From assembly GCA_020086605.1 (NCBI GenBank), contig JACBWW010000015.1:19601387-19665386 (forward strand): a DNA stretch of 64,000 nucleotides, read 5' to 3'. Below, piece after piece: positions 1-12,640 of this stretch (position 1 is its first letter; each line of letters opens with the position of its first letter). Below the pieces are notes generated by a model, which did no database searches, was not told where the DNA came from, and worked only from the letters and a program-made list of their open reading frames with translations. The stretch comes from Lanius collurio (taxonomy: Eukaryota > Chordata > Aves > Passeriformes > Laniidae). The position numbers and the translations under genes were made by a program.

Positions 1-1453
1 GCTACTGATTTAAGAGCTCAGGCAGAATTCTCTAACTTTAAAGATTTAGTGAATTTATGGATTAAAATATTAAACTAGAATGAAACAATCTACACACTCT
101 GTAATTGCAAATTGTCTGAGGGCAGGCTATTGCAAACTGCTTGGAGGTCTGCTGTGCTGCTTCACTCCTCAGGTGAGAGGCTGTGTTTTCAAAGGTTATG
201 ACTTTGGATACACAGGATTGGTAGGGAGCTATTAGAAATAGTGAATTAAACTATCTTCTCTCTGCTAAGCTAGTTCTTTCAAACACAATACTGATCAATA
301 CATTTTCAATTCCTAGGCTGAGGCATTGATTATATGATTATACTATCACAGCATTAAACTATGAAACCTCAGTAACTCATGCCACATCCAGAAGATGGAT
401 TATTTATCAATAGGCAGATTCCCTGGCATGTTGCTCGGCTTTCTGGTTTCCAGTGTGTTCAAAGACAATGAAAACTAAAATCTTAGTATTTGTCTTTAAA
501 TAAAACCACAACCAAACCCAACAACAACAGCAAACAAACACTGAAAATCTGCAAAAACCCACCCAGAGTGTCCTGAGTTGCCATGACATGAAGGGAGTTG
601 AAACCCATTGATGGAGTGAAGTTGGAGTGTGTGTTTCTGGGTGTTTTCTGAAGAAGATATGACAGCCTTCTGTAATGCCCTCAGGACAAATATTTCGCCT
701 CTGTAACAACCTCTTGTTGTTGTAAGAATAAGTTGTAATGAAGAGAGAGGAAAACAAAAAATTCTTCTGGAAAACATTCTAGTTCAGCCACCTTTTCATC
801 ACTGAAAAAGGAAGGAATACCTGTGTGGTGCATCTAACTTGATCTGAATTTAACAATTCCAGTTTGCCACCACAGAAAACCAGTTTAAATACCTCAAGTT
901 TAGGTAATTCATCTATGTGCAGATATGAAACCAAGACATCTAGTGCCATTTTGTACATTTGGGTGGATGCCCATTATGTTACAAACCCTGCACGGGTTCT
1001 ACACCTTTCTTGACTCACAGCTAGAGGCTAGAGGGGAAGAATGGATATCCAAACATATCTTTATATCGATCCTTAAACCTGGCTTTTGTGTTTGGGAAAC
1101 TTGACAAGGCAACCAAATAGATGAACACAGAACCTCTTTCTACCTAGTGCATACAAACCGAAAGCACATGGGGAATCCCGGACCTCTGTGAGAAATGCAC
1201 TCTGCACTACTCCCTTTGGAAAACATTTTCTGCTCTGCATAATCAAGAAGACAGCAGGGCAGAAAGAAATAGTGGGAATAAGATCACTAGTAACCAGTGG
1301 TATCAGCTGTTTTCCAGCAGTCAGTAAAGTCAGAGTTATCCTCCAAGTCTTTAAAATATCAGGGTACAGTTAACCTCTTGCCATAGTCTCCCTTGTGTTG
1401 AAGCAAATCAAAGGATTTAGACAAGACAGACGTCTAATTCCAAAATGTAAGTA

Positions 1454-1494
1454 AAAATACCTGGAGTAAATACCAGGAGTTAAATACCTGGTAA
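1454..1494. repeat. Short tandem repeat, three 13-14 bp units
   Basis: Three successive copies of a unit close to AAATACCTGGAGT are visible: AAATACCTGGAGT, AAATACCAGGAGTT and AAATACCTGG. The middle copy differs by one base in the CCTGG core. Confidence 0.75.
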
Positions 1495-1574
1495 AGCATA
1501 TCTATTAATTTGTGCTTAATTGTTGCTTGATTGCCACTTTCTTTGAATAGACAGCTCTGTCTCTTGAAAACCTT

Positions 1575-1650
1575 TATAGTATAGTATGTAGCAGTATAAA
1601 GATAGTTATAGTGTAAGTAAAGTATAGTATAATTTATAGTATAAATCTTA
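1575..1650. repeat. Degenerate TATAGTATAG-rich stretch
   Basis: Imperfect reiteration of TATAGTATA, GTATAAAGATA and TTATAGTATAAA motifs. It is a low-complexity AT-rich repeat with no regular unit length. Confidence 0.5.
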
Positions 1651-4600
1651 CTAAGGGACAGAAATTTTGTATTTTCATTTTTTACTCCTTTCCATTACAT
1701 ACACATTAAGTTTCATTCTTTGAACTTGCTGTTTTTGTTTGTCATAGACTCAATTTGGTTATTGACATTTTAGGGCTCTGAATCTCAAAGTGTGGCTTTC
1801 GTTACTTGTGTAGTCCAGTTAATATCTAGATGGGAGAATTTCAGTTCTGTTGTTGATGTTTTAACAGGGTTAGTCATGTATGCATGACTGAATCCATCTC
1901 CTCTCAGATTAAATGCAACTAATACCACATCAAGGAACTGATTAACATCCCTAGTAGGGGGAAAAATGTAGAATCCAGCTCTTTATTAGAATTACACTGG
2001 AACACACTGAAATTCAAGACAATCATTTTCATCAATTTACTTTTGAACAGATCTTCTCTAAATCAGTGCATGAATTCTTTATAAGAGCTGCATATTTACT
2101 TGTCCCATTTAAAAATACTAATTTTAACAATGCATGTATTTATGCTTCACTGGCCTACTAAACATCATTATCTTGCAGTTCAGTGACTTTTAGATGTGCG
2201 TTACTCTAAGACACTTAATGGTAGAATTTGTTCAGTGAACTCTCAGTCCTTTATGAAGCTTGTGTACATGTCCTAATAACTGCCCTAATATCCACCTTAC
2301 ATCACACAGATCGAGGAAAGGTGGAACATTGTTACCTGGAAGGGATATTATGTGTGCCCATGGTGTTCTGCAACAATGACCAAGAGAAATTAACACATCT
2401 ATAGGTAATGTTTGTGGCCCAGTTTATGATGGGATAGCCATTTTTTGTTTGTTATAATGCCCTAGTCTTTCTATATGCTTCTCTAGCTGCTGGTTCCTGT
2501 AGTCTAAAGAGAGCTGTGAGGTGCATATGGGTGTGTATACCCTGTACAGACCATACCTATATTTAACATTGTGTCTAAATTGCTTCTGGAAGTGTCTCTG
2601 GGGCCGTGTTAACACCTTAAACATCCGTGCAAATGCTTAGGAGAGCACAAGTTACTACAGGGAAAATCCTTGCTGGGGATAATTTTAGTTAATCATCTGT
2701 TGAGATGAGAAGGAGCCAGGATTGAAAACATCCTCTGTCACTTCCTAGTGCTTTTAGTATAGATTTATTTTTTTAATTTTCTCACTGACCTGAAAGGAAG
2801 ACTGTGGAAGTGTTCTGCCCCAAAAGAAGTTGAGTCTTTACCACCAGCTTATGCGTGAGTTCAGAGAGTAGGGGAAAGACAGTCCCTGTCTTTTTCTTGG
2901 TCTTCTTTACGTTTGTTAAATACCTCCTTCAATGGACTTATTTACTGAACTACTTTAATGTGTGTGACATATACAGCCTAATATGAAATGTTAGCAATAT
3001 CTTGTAGTATTCAAGACATAAAATAGGTTCATATTTTGTGACTAGCCCAAGCCATGCTGATGCAGTAGCATAAGCCTGATCCTTTGTAACAATTAGCAGG
3101 CTTGAAGAGCTGTGGAGCAGTCAGGTACAGGCAGGTGGATAGTGCCAGGCTCTTTCCTGAGGTGTGTGGCTCTGCAGAGTAGTAAGTGAAGAATCTGTCT
3201 CATTCCTGTCTCTCCTCTGTGCCTCCTAAAGTAGTTATTTGTCCACTGCTCATAGATCTGGCATTGAAAGCTGAAGCACTGCTTCAATATCAGGTTTATG
3301 TCTTGTTTGATTTTCACAAGGGTGTGAGCCTGGGCAGAGGTTGTTTCCTGGGTGTTTGGATTTTTTTCTATGACAATCAGTAAAGGTTTGAAGGAGTGTA
3401 TTGTTGAATCTTGCATTACTTCTGCACATGAAGAAGGGAAATACAGTGGGAAACCCCATGATTGTGCTGCATGAAGCATGTAAGTGACCCCCTTGCAGAA
3501 CAAGTGTAAAAAATACAGACACATACTCCTCATTCATTTTCTTAATCCACAGACCAACTCAGAAAACAGTCTTCTTCAGAGAGCAGCAGCTGGTCTAGTC
3601 AAATCGAGAGATCGATCACCTTTTGGGAATTTAGGCTGAGAGATTCTCTCTGTTCAGATTTTTTGGCAACATGTGAACATAAACTTCCTTAATACACAAA
3701 TTTACAGTTATTGGAATAAATGGCTTATAGTTGGAGGTAACATTTCTTAAGACATTTAGAGGGAAAATGAAAGCATAAATTAGTCATACTGCCAGTAAAG
3801 TTATTCCCTGTCACAGCCTTTCCATTTCTCTTCTCCTCTAAACCACTAATGAACACTCTAGCTGTAGAAGAAGCACAAACATTGTGCTCCCTAGTTTGTA
3901 CTTTTGGCACTTCACAATATATCAGTGTCTGCACTGTCAAATTCTGCTTCAGATCAGTTGGCCACAGATCTGGCACTAAGACAAATATGTTTAAATTGCA
4001 CACAGTCCAAAGAAGTGAGGAACTCTCTGCAGGTTTAGGTATGAATACAGCCCTTTCTTCTGTCAGGTGTTTTGAAATTAGAAGTTTTCACTAAAATTGC
4101 TGGTATAATCCCTGCTACAAACAGTCTCTGTTTCCTCTCTGTACTGGTAAGGTACTACTCCCAGTGTATAAACAAATGGTGATTCATTAGCACAATGACA
4201 CAGAACAACAAATGACCTTGCATGTGAATGGGTTATTCTTCTACTTCAGTTATAGCAATGAATCATTTCCCTCTTGTGCTCCTCCTTCACTTCTACTTGA
4301 GTACATTTCTTATTATTCAGAATTCTCCTCTTGAAAGATCAGTTGTCCCTGGAGGTTGAGAGGGGAAGGATCCTTACTTGTACAAAGCACAGAGGAACAC
4401 AACTCTGCTGAGTTATCAGGCAGCCTCCTGGTTTATCAGACAGTTCTCTGGTTATCAGTGCCTATATTTACTCTCTTTCATTGGACCATACTTTCCTCTC
4501 AACAGTTTGTGTCCTCCTGACATGAGGTATGTTCCATGGGTGAAAGAATAAATTGTCCACCAAAATTCTTTTTTCTCCTGTGGAGATCTCATTGACATTT

Positions 4601-5394
4601 GGAGACTGGGTGAATGTAAATTGAACGTCATGATTGTTCACTGGAAAATCCATTAGAATAAATGTCTTTTGTCAGTATTTAGAAAGCAGTTAGCATGTTT
4701 CAGTTTTCTTACTCTCTACCCCACTTGAGTACAGGGAAACCTTGTTCTGAACTTGTTATCCCCACAAGCCGTTAAGTTTCTTAAAATACCTCAGTGTGTA
4801 GATTTCCTGAAGGGCTTCCACAAACTGGTACTTAGTAGCATCTGGATTTTTTTTCTGGAACTTTGTTGCTTAGGTTAATGTTAAAAACATAATCTCACAT
4901 TTATATAGTGATTTGGCACCTGGCCATTTGTCCCTGTTGCATATCAGTGGTAAACAGTTGAGTTGGCTGACTCTTACATACAAAAACATTCTGTTCTAGC
5001 TGAAGCTATTAATGAAAAGACTCCTGAAAAGTCTGTTGGTGGAAGTTGGCAGTTACAACAATCCTATTCCTAGAAGTACAATGGCTGATATTAACAATGG
5101 CTTTGTAGGGCTGTGCATTCCCTTTGGCAAGGACATATAAGCGGTATGCCACCCAGCTGAGCAATTTCTGAAGCATGGGTTTACACACCTGGACTGTTTA
5201 AATAATGCTCAGGCTTGAGGTGAAAAGAGTGGAGAATCACTGACATTTTTCAAACGCTCAGTGACTTCCTGAAAAAGAAGGACATTATTTCAGAGTCCAT
5301 GATGGATAAGACAAAAGTAACAGGCTTAAGTTGTAGTAAGGAAGATTAAGATAGACATCAGGAGAAAACATAGCTTCCTAAAAATTTTCCTAAA

Positions 5395-5715
5395 GATGAG
5401 GATGAATTAATCATAGGAACCTGAGGGTACATCAAGTCCATGGGACCTGATGAAATGCTAAGCCACTATCCAACATACTGGAGAAGTTGTGTCAGTCTGG
5501 TGAAGTTCCCGCCAACTGGAAAAGGGAAAATATAGCCCCCATTTTGAATAAGGGTAAAAAGAAAGACCTGGGGAACTACAGGCCAGTTAGTCTCACCTTA
5601 GTGCCTGGAAAGATCAGGAAGCAAATCCTTCTGGAATCTGTGCTAAGACACATGGAAAATAAGGAGGTGATTGGTGACAGCCAACATGGCTTCAGTAAGA
5701 GCAAATCAAAGTAGT
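5395..5715 (+). mobile_element. CR1 LINE fragment, ORF2 reverse transcriptase
   Basis: The + strand encodes a piece of CR1 ORF2 reverse transcriptase. Diagnostic segments are [20 protein letters not shown], then [16 protein letters not shown], then [18 protein letters not shown], which are the N-terminal RT blocks of avian CR1. The match begins just upstream of GPDEM (about 5440) and stops abruptly after [10 protein letters not shown] near 5712. The YXDD catalytic block, the rest of RT and the 3' UTR are all missing. It is a dead internal fragment truncated at both ends. Confidence 0.9.
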
Positions 5716-8099
5716 ACCTTTAGAGGCAAAGATCTTTCTTTACTTCCCATATACCAGTTACGAGCTGCAGTATTAATGGGCAAGGAGAAAGTTGTCATCT
5801 CTGCTTTTGCCAAGGAGTTTCTTCAAGTTCTTCACTGATCCTCATTAATATTTTTCCATTTCTACTTATTTCATATTGATTATTCTGATACTGCAATTAC
5901 AAGTCTGTAGACCCTGAGAAGAAAGAAGTGCATCTCAAATGAAATACATGAATGGCATATTTTAATTGCTGGTAATTAGAATTATAATGATTTTTTTGTA
6001 GCTGTGGGTATCTACCCATAAAAGATTGTCTTTACTGTCTATAATGCAAAAACTAGAAGTAAAAAAGTAGTTCTTGTCTACATTTCATAAATGAGGTAAT
6101 AGTTATGGATTTATGTTGTACTTATTGAAAACATTTTTCCAGCATACCAGGATATCATTCAAAGCAGTTTAAACACGTGGCTACATAAATCTATGAAATT
6201 CTTCTGAGAAAACATTAGATGAAGTAATTTTTTATTTTCAAATCTCACATGCAGCCATTCCAAGAAAAAGAGTGTATTTAAATCAGTTACAGGATTAATC
6301 TGAAGAGAAGTACATTACATCTGAGGAGAGTAGACTAAACAAATACTACTTTGATTGCCAGCATCAGGTTCAAATTCACTTTGCAATTATTTTGTCATCA
6401 TTTAAAGGTTCCTATGGTTGTATGGTGAACCTCTAGGCAACTACAGAACCTGACATGGGTGACAAAGTGTTACACCAGTGGGTGGAGTCAGCCACAGGTA
6501 TTTTTTTTTCTGGTGATATGTATAATGTCCTCAAGCATCACATCTTAGAGTCAGCAGATGCTTAAGAGTCAAATTCTAATGGGTTCAGGTAAACAGACAA
6601 AAAAGCAGACACTATGTCCAAACAACATCTCAGAATGATCAATAAAAGTCAAACTTTGACCCTGCTATTCATTTGTCTCTTTTTCTTATGAAGACTGATT
6701 AATGGAAGAAGTTAAAGATTGGACTTAAAGTATTGACACCTGTTTTTCTGTAAGATCATATTCACAGGTATCTGAAGGAAGAAAAAATTAATTGAAAATT
6801 GAGTATGAGAAAAGTCCTGCAGATGAAGCTGGGAAAATCATTGAGGAATATAATGTGAAATTTATGAAAAGAACACAGAAATATCCCAAATTCTGCTTTG
6901 ACTTGCACCCTAGAAAACAAAATCATTTAGTGGAACATGCATGGCAGGTTTGTCTCTAGAAGTAAAATTAATTTCAGTTCATAAAAACATCTTTAAAATG
7001 TTATGTAAGCATTCAAGGAAAAAATAGGAAATTGTTTATTTTCCCTTTTTTCTTAAACAGTCATTTTTTTCTGTGTAGCAAAGGAGTACCTTCAAAAGAG
7101 AAACAAGCACTAACAAGCACAAGATCGGTTTAAAAATCAACTTGAGTCATACCTTCAGTTTTAGTAGGGTCCTGATTTAAAGTAATTTGACACTTGCCAT
7201 GTTTCTAGATCAAGTATAAATATGAAATTGTATGAGATACCAAAGAAGATTGTCCCAATATGTGTCAACCAGATCTGTTACATTTTGGAGGTTTCACAGT
7301 GCTCACCCAACTCCTGCTTATGCATAAGGAACATTTGCCATGTGTATTCCTTAAAGTCAACTTGTTCAATATTCGAACTCTCCCTTTGCCTTTCAAATGT
7401 TCTTTATTTCCTCCAACTTCTGTGACCTCCTCCATCCCTTACCAAACACTTGTTTTTATCCCTTTTGTACTTCCACTTTCATTGGTCTTCTCATGGATTA
7501 AATATTCACCAAGAAACCTGACTTCTGTCAGATGAGGAGTTCATTACTTGCAGGCTGAGCAGAGCACGGAAACTACAAATGCTGATCATGCTACAAGTAA
7601 ATTTAAGAACTTCAGGAGACATGCATGATTCAGTAGATGGCAACTAGAGAGGTTGCTGGGTTAGAAAAATAGCAATGGCTAGCAGATCTGTTCTCTTATC
7701 TTTCTTCCTTGATAGAATGAAAGACACTACAGCTCAGAAGAGGTTCATAGAGGGTATTTCGTCATATAGAGTGTTTCTGGCTCTACCAAAACTCTAGGAA
7801 GTTAATGCCTGAAGATTTTTCTGCATATGCATACTAAGTGTTAATGTAAGAACATGAAATGCAAGGGTGGGGGGTGGGGGGTGGGAAAAAGCACATTGTT
7901 GTGACAAAAGAGTTGGAAAAATCAGTAGTAGATAAATATAGAATCAGTGCTGCAGTGGAATAATAGGTACCATTCTAGGATGATGAACAGCTACTTAGGC
8001 TACTGCTTAAGCTCAGAAAAATTAGAATAAACTTGCACTGTTTGTCACATCCAAGAGGAGATCAAAGTATATGCTTGGATGCAATCCAATCAGCAATAA
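5716..8099. other. Intergenic DNA, no gene recognised
   Basis: AT-rich non-coding sequence. The only distinct element I see is the G-rich repeat at 7865-7885. Reading frames near 7222-7535 are overlapping and pyrimidine-rich and show no recognisable domain. Confidence 0.55.
7865..7885 (+). repeat. G-rich repeat, potential G-quadruplex
   Basis: Four runs of three to six G separated by single T bases (GGGT, then two GGGGGGT units, then GGG). This fits the general G3+N1-7 quadruplex pattern and stands out against AT-rich surroundings. Confidence 0.65.
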
Positions 8100-8565
8100 A
8101 ATCATTACAGTTCTTTTTCTAGCAAATCCAGTCAATATGTCGATCATACAGATTAACACTCCTACGATTGCAGATGACAAAGATGCAGTTGATGAATTCT
8201 ATCAACAGCTTGAAGAAACATTAATTAAAAATGAAGCAAAGCTATCATCCTTGCAGCTGGGGACCTGACTCTAGAAGTTTGGCTGTCAGATGTTTGGCTC
8301 GCCAAAAGAAGTAATGGGAAATGACTACCATCTTGCTTTACTGAATGAAAGGGACATCTCACTGAACTTTCTTGCCTTCATGTTCATTCCTTCTTCATTT
8401 AACACCTAGGCTGAATGTCCAAAATATTTGTATAGATGGCTATGACACAATGAGTAAGAGCCAAGCGATGCTGAAGGATGAATATATAACAGGCAAAGAA
8501 CATCCTGAGTCAGATGATCAGTTTTTGGCTTCTAGAATGTCAAAATATGGATATTCAGCAGCCCA
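8100..8565 (+). mobile_element. Decayed RTE-type LINE endonuclease fragment
   Basis: This is a fossil of the apurinic/apyrimidinic-like endonuclease domain of an RTE-clade retrotransposon. Motifs occur in family order but in shifting frames. Frame 1 (8071 register) gives VNMSIIQINTPTIADD then AVDEFYQQLEETL, matching the IIQxYAPT...EFYxxLxxxI block. Frame 3 gives LAAGDLTLEVW at about 8250-8280, matching GDxNAKVG with Asn changed to Thr. Frame 1 gives LNERDISLNFLAF near 8341 and LYRW near 8428. Frame 2 gives SDDQFLASRMSK at 8510-8545, matching SDHxLLxAKFR with His changed to Asp. Spacing from the PT motif to GD (about 36 residues) and from GD to SD (about 83) fits the domain. Frame changes, stops and lost catalytic residues show it is inactive. 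A related LINE clade is possible; CR1 is unlikely because its endonuclease differs. Confidence 0.6.
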
Positions 8566-9247
8566 TTGCTTCTTGTCCAGACATAGAAAAATCTTTGTGA
8601 TATCTGTCCAAAAGAGGTTGGTGGTATTGGCATGAAGGAGCAGTCAGTTAACCCAAATGGGCTATGAAATAAAACTGCCAAGTGCAGACTACCAGTAAAC
8701 ACATCCTGGTAAGTCAGGGCTGAACATCTGTGAACAGCAGCAAGCAACCATTTCATAAGACAGCATGTGAACAGGAACATATGCTGCCCAGACCTTTTCG
8801 AAGTGTATAGAGGATTTTCTTTGAGAGAAACTCTGAAAGAATTGGCAAACTAAAAAGAAATGGCATATCCCACTGCCTGCCATCCCCCCATCCCACCCCA
8901 GGAAACAAGTCACATGTGCCGACAAGATAACAAGCTGCAGTCCTTGCTAATCAGCAGCAAATGCTGGAGTTAGTGAAACTCACCAGTGGAAACCACATTG
9001 AGGACCTTAATGTGGGAGGGAATGAAATATCTCTACACTGACCAAAGAGAGGATGCAAGCAAACATTTCCTAGTAATAAGCTGCAGAAGAAATAGATATG
9101 GTTCAGTTACCTGAAAACTTTTATATCCAACTACAAAGGTATTCAAAAGGAAGTGGAGGCAGAATTCCACATCAGCTGTCTTCTCACAGAAAATAGCATG
9201 AGAAATCTTAGAAACATTTATTAAAGTACAAGGTTCAACAGGTGAAA
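8566..9247. other. Unassigned sequence between LINE fragments
   Basis: No gene recognised. Part of it could be further decayed RTE sequence, since it directly follows the endonuclease fossil on the same strand, but I can place no reverse-transcriptase motif in it. Confidence 0.4.
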
Positions 9248-9665
9248 AACGGAGTGGCTGAGGGAGCTGGGATTGTTCAGCCTGGAGAAAAGGAGGCTCG
9301 AGGGACCCTTGTTGCTCTGTATAACAGCCCAAAAGAAGATTGTGGCCAGGTGGGGTTGGTCTCTTCTGCTGTGTCTCAAATGAAAATATGAGAGGAAATA
9401 GCCTTATTATGCCAGAGGAAGTTCAGATTAGATACTAGAAAACTTTTTTCTAGGAGAAAATATTTTCTAGAAGAAATATTTTTCTGAAAGAGTGGTTAGG
9501 CATTGGAATAAGTTTCCCAGGGAGGTAGGTAGTGGAGTCACCATCTCTGGAAGTGTTAAGAGAGCTGTGGATGTGGCACTTGGGGATATGGGTTAGGAGT
9601 GATTATGGGGGTGCTGGGTTAAAGTTGCACAACAGATCTTGAAGGTCTCTTCCAAAAAAGCTTAT
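9248..9665 (+). mobile_element. CR1 LINE 3' end
   Basis: Typical avian CR1 3' region in sense orientation. It runs from GGAGTGGCTGAGGGAGCTGG and CAGCCTGGAGAAAAGGAGG, through GCATTGGAATAAGTTTCCCAGG and GTGGAGTCACCATCTCTGG, to GATGTGGCACTTGGGGAT and CTTGAAGGTCTCTTCCAA. The final ATTCTATGATT-like microsatellite is not preserved. Around 9435-9490 there is a locally duplicated TTTTCTAG/AAATATTTTTCT stretch that is not part of the usual consensus. The copy is 5'-truncated and moderately diverged. Confidence 0.92.
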
Positions 9666-10631
9666 TTTTAAGTCCAAGATAGTGAAGGAAAAAGCAGATA
9701 AAAGCTTATTCTTCACCTAATTTTCTTCCCATTGTACATGGATCAATACTTTGATAGCTTAGCCTGTGTTCCAGGTCTGTCTTCTAAAACATCAGCAAAA
9801 GTACTGCCACAAGCAGTGTCTGCACATAATTTATATAGATCTCATTCCAAATTACTTAAACTGGTACTAGAAGGAAGTATTAATGTCATCAGTGTGCAGT
9901 ATCCACCTTTTGGCAACTGTCCTCCCTAAGAAGATCAGGTTAGTTATGTGCTACATGACTCTAATGGAGTAGTACTGAGAGGCAAACAGTAGTTAGCCTT
10001 AACATGGATAAATCTTATGTACTTTCAGATCTCTGAAATCCAGTTATTCTGTACTTTTTACCTCACTGCTTTCATAGCCTTTCTATATTGCCTGCTTGTA
10101 TTTTTCTGAGTCATGCCTACACTGATTTAAAAATCCCCCAATCAACCCAAACATCTAGTTAAAAAAAACCCTAGTTTTACTTTAGATAGAAAATCTAGAC
10201 AGAGTGAAATACAGCACGTCTCTGTGCTCTGCTGCTCTTATGTCCAAATTGAGCAACAGTCACGCAGTTTATCATGCTCATTACATTTTTTTGTGTCTAC
10301 TGCCATGCATTTAGTTTCCTGCAGAAACTAAATACTATACTTCAAGAAACCACAAAGATTCCGGAACTCACAGATTCAATAGGTTAAACTAGCTCTTGTC
10401 ATACTTTTTTCTCTGCACACTCTCCCCCCCTCCCCAAGTAAAACCCCCAAACCACCCATTCTGCTTCTGATTGCTGCAGTACCTTCACCTATCCTATCTT
10501 TTATGCATTTAATTGTACTGTTTCTCTTCTTTTGATGCACAGAGAGATCAAATGAAGCTGGGCAGTATGCAGTCAAGGCAGTGGTGGACTCTGTACTATG
10601 TGTTTCAGTTGGAACTGATCCCATATTCCCA
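9666..10631. other. Intergenic DNA, no gene recognised
   Basis: AT-rich non-coding sequence between the CR1 3' end and the SINE. No motif or conserved reading frame is recognised. Confidence 0.5.
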
Positions 10632-10777
10632 AAGTCACAGAATTTTTACATGGAATAGTTGTAAGGGACCCATAAAGATCATTGAATCCAACTCTTGAGT
10701 GAATGGCCCATATGGGGATAGAACCCATCACACTGGCACTGTTAGCACCCTTCTCTAACCAGCTGAGCCAATCTCAG
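10632..10777 (-). mobile_element. tRNA-Ile-derived SINE with CR1-like tail (TguSINE1-like)
   Basis: On the minus strand the element starts with a tRNA-Ile-like head (about 10775 down to 10704). It has an A box close to TGGCTCAGCTGGT, the anticodon-arm region GGTGCTAACAGTGCC, a B box close to GGGTTCTATCCC, and ends CATATGGGCCA. The remainder (10703 down to about 10632) resembles a CR1 3' end, with a GATCTTTATGGGTCCCTTACAA segment (split here for clarity) and a terminal ATTCTGTGACT. This chimera is the known architecture of TguSINE1, a CR1-mobilised SINE described in zebra finch. It is useful as a clue to host lineage. The tRNA head is mutated, so it is not a functional tRNA gene. Confidence 0.85.
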
Positions 10778-12640
10778 GGCTGATGTTCGTTGCTTATGAT
10801 CTGATTTAGATAATTACTTTTTTATTTAATCAAACTGTTTTCGTGCTGTGACAAAGAAATTTGTCGATGGGAATTCTCCCTTCCAATCCTTGTTTTCTAC
10901 ATCCTAAATTGCTGGTTTCATGCTGATATTACAGAAATAGTTGGAGATGGCTTCGTGATCTCCAGAATGTAATGCAGGATATTAATTCTCTGCCCCTTCC
11001 TCTCCCATTTATGATTTTTGCAGTCTTTGAAATACAATGCAGCCCTGCAGTCATGTTGATGCTGTTCAGACTCCTCTCTTATGTATTTTATAGAGGGGAA
11101 AAAAACCCTCCAACAACAGTTTTTTTCTGGATTTATTCTTGAAAAAATCAAACCAGCATAATACCACAAAAGGGAAAAAAAGACAATGTTTGATGAGCAG
11201 ATCAAATGCACAAAATAATAACTTGGGATTTTTCCAAAGGACATTTTCCTTTACCCAGACATGCTTTTTCTCCTTGTTGCTGTCATGATTGATTAGCGAA
11301 GCACCAAACAATCTATGTAATTATTCACCAACTGCAGACCATCTGGAGTTAGGAATTTGCAGTCTCTTTCTAGAAATGTATCTGCACTGGGTTTGCTGTA
11401 TGCTTTTGAGCCTAGTACTTAATCACTACATGTGGGAGGTGTTAACTAGGGAATTGCCTTTCCAGTCTAACTACATTATCATTTATATTGTGCTGTAAAT
11501 GTCTGTAATATTTAAGATGCTTTTCCAAGGGTTAGAAGTATAACAGCTTATACCCCAAAAAGCATAAAGTTGAAGTGCACAAGTGGATCCTATAAAATAA
11601 AAGGCAAATGATGAGGGAATAGTGGCTGCAAGAGAGGTAAAGGAACAGATGTCAGGAAATTTTTTGGAGGAGGAGGTGAGTGAGGAGGAGGGAAACTGTT
11701 CCCATGTGAAAGATGATCTAAAATGGGGAGTGGGCGAAGGAAACGATTTGGAGTTTCTTACAAGTATGTCTGCTGTCCTATCAAGAAGTGTTTGCGCTTT
11801 TGAAAGGATAGCTAAATTTGACAGGAAAAATAAACCTTTTAAACATACTAGCGTAAAAAGAAATGTAAAACTGTTGCCCATTGCATGGTTTAGACATCCT
11901 ATGCATTACAAAAGTAGATGTCATCAAAATAATGCATGTCTCACAAGCAGAAACTTGTAAACTCAACATGAACCGCATCGCTCATCCTTCAGAGACTGGG
12001 CAAAACAACCCAGCCTTAAGAAAGACCTGAAGGTCAACAACTTGGGCAGCAAAGTAAACATTCTGGCTTTGTTGAGATGAGGCAAGAAGGCAGGAGGCCT
12101 GTCCCTCCATTAGGAATAACTGGGTGCCAGACTCTGGCCATTCTACAGTAAAACCAGGGATTGCCCATGTTTTTCGCTGTGGTGCTTCACATATGCCCAG
12201 TCATGACTGGGAATGACACACCTCAGCGAAATGGTCTTTTTGGCTGAGACTTTAAAAACAGCTCCATCATCATTGCTGAAACTACAAACGTGTTCAGAAG
12301 GAATCATTAAATATGAAAAGACATCTATATCTGGGATAATGTCTCCTGGCTGGGTAAACATCCACCCTGCTTCATGCACTAAAATGCTTCTTCAGAGGTG
12401 CTTTCTGCAGCTCCTACAATGCATATAGGGAGGCTATTGTCTGTGTGGTCTGAAGTATTTTGTCAGTATTTCAGTAAAATATCTGTTCCTCCTTCCAAGA
12501 CACAACAACAACTTTATTTTACAAAGAGGGGATATGGATAGATTTGTTGCATATGCAGTTTGCCTCCAAGAGCATGCCACAATGCAAACATACGGGCTGC
12601 ATCTCTTTATGCTAATAAACATTATAAAGCCATGGCCTGG
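10778..12640. other. Intergenic DNA, no gene recognised
   Basis: Non-coding sequence. Overlapping frames on both strands near 11483-11960 reflect purine-rich sequence (11620-11740, repeated GGAGGAGG/GAGTGAGG) and show no protein family signature. Confidence 0.5.

Larger units (their letters stand above)
1..5389. other. Intergenic DNA, no gene recognised
   Basis: AT-rich vertebrate non-coding sequence. Reading frames here are short, overlap on both strands and show no domain I recognise. The only local structure noted is a small tandem repeat at 1454-1494 and a TATAG-rich stretch at about 1575-1650. I see no splice-bounded conserved exon. This is presumably distal sequence upstream of PPP3CA. 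Confidence 0.6.

Noticed and set aside
10704..10775. tRNA-Ile gene on the minus strand
   Set aside because: The tRNA-like sequence is mutated in the arms and fused to a CR1-like tail, so it is the head of a SINE.
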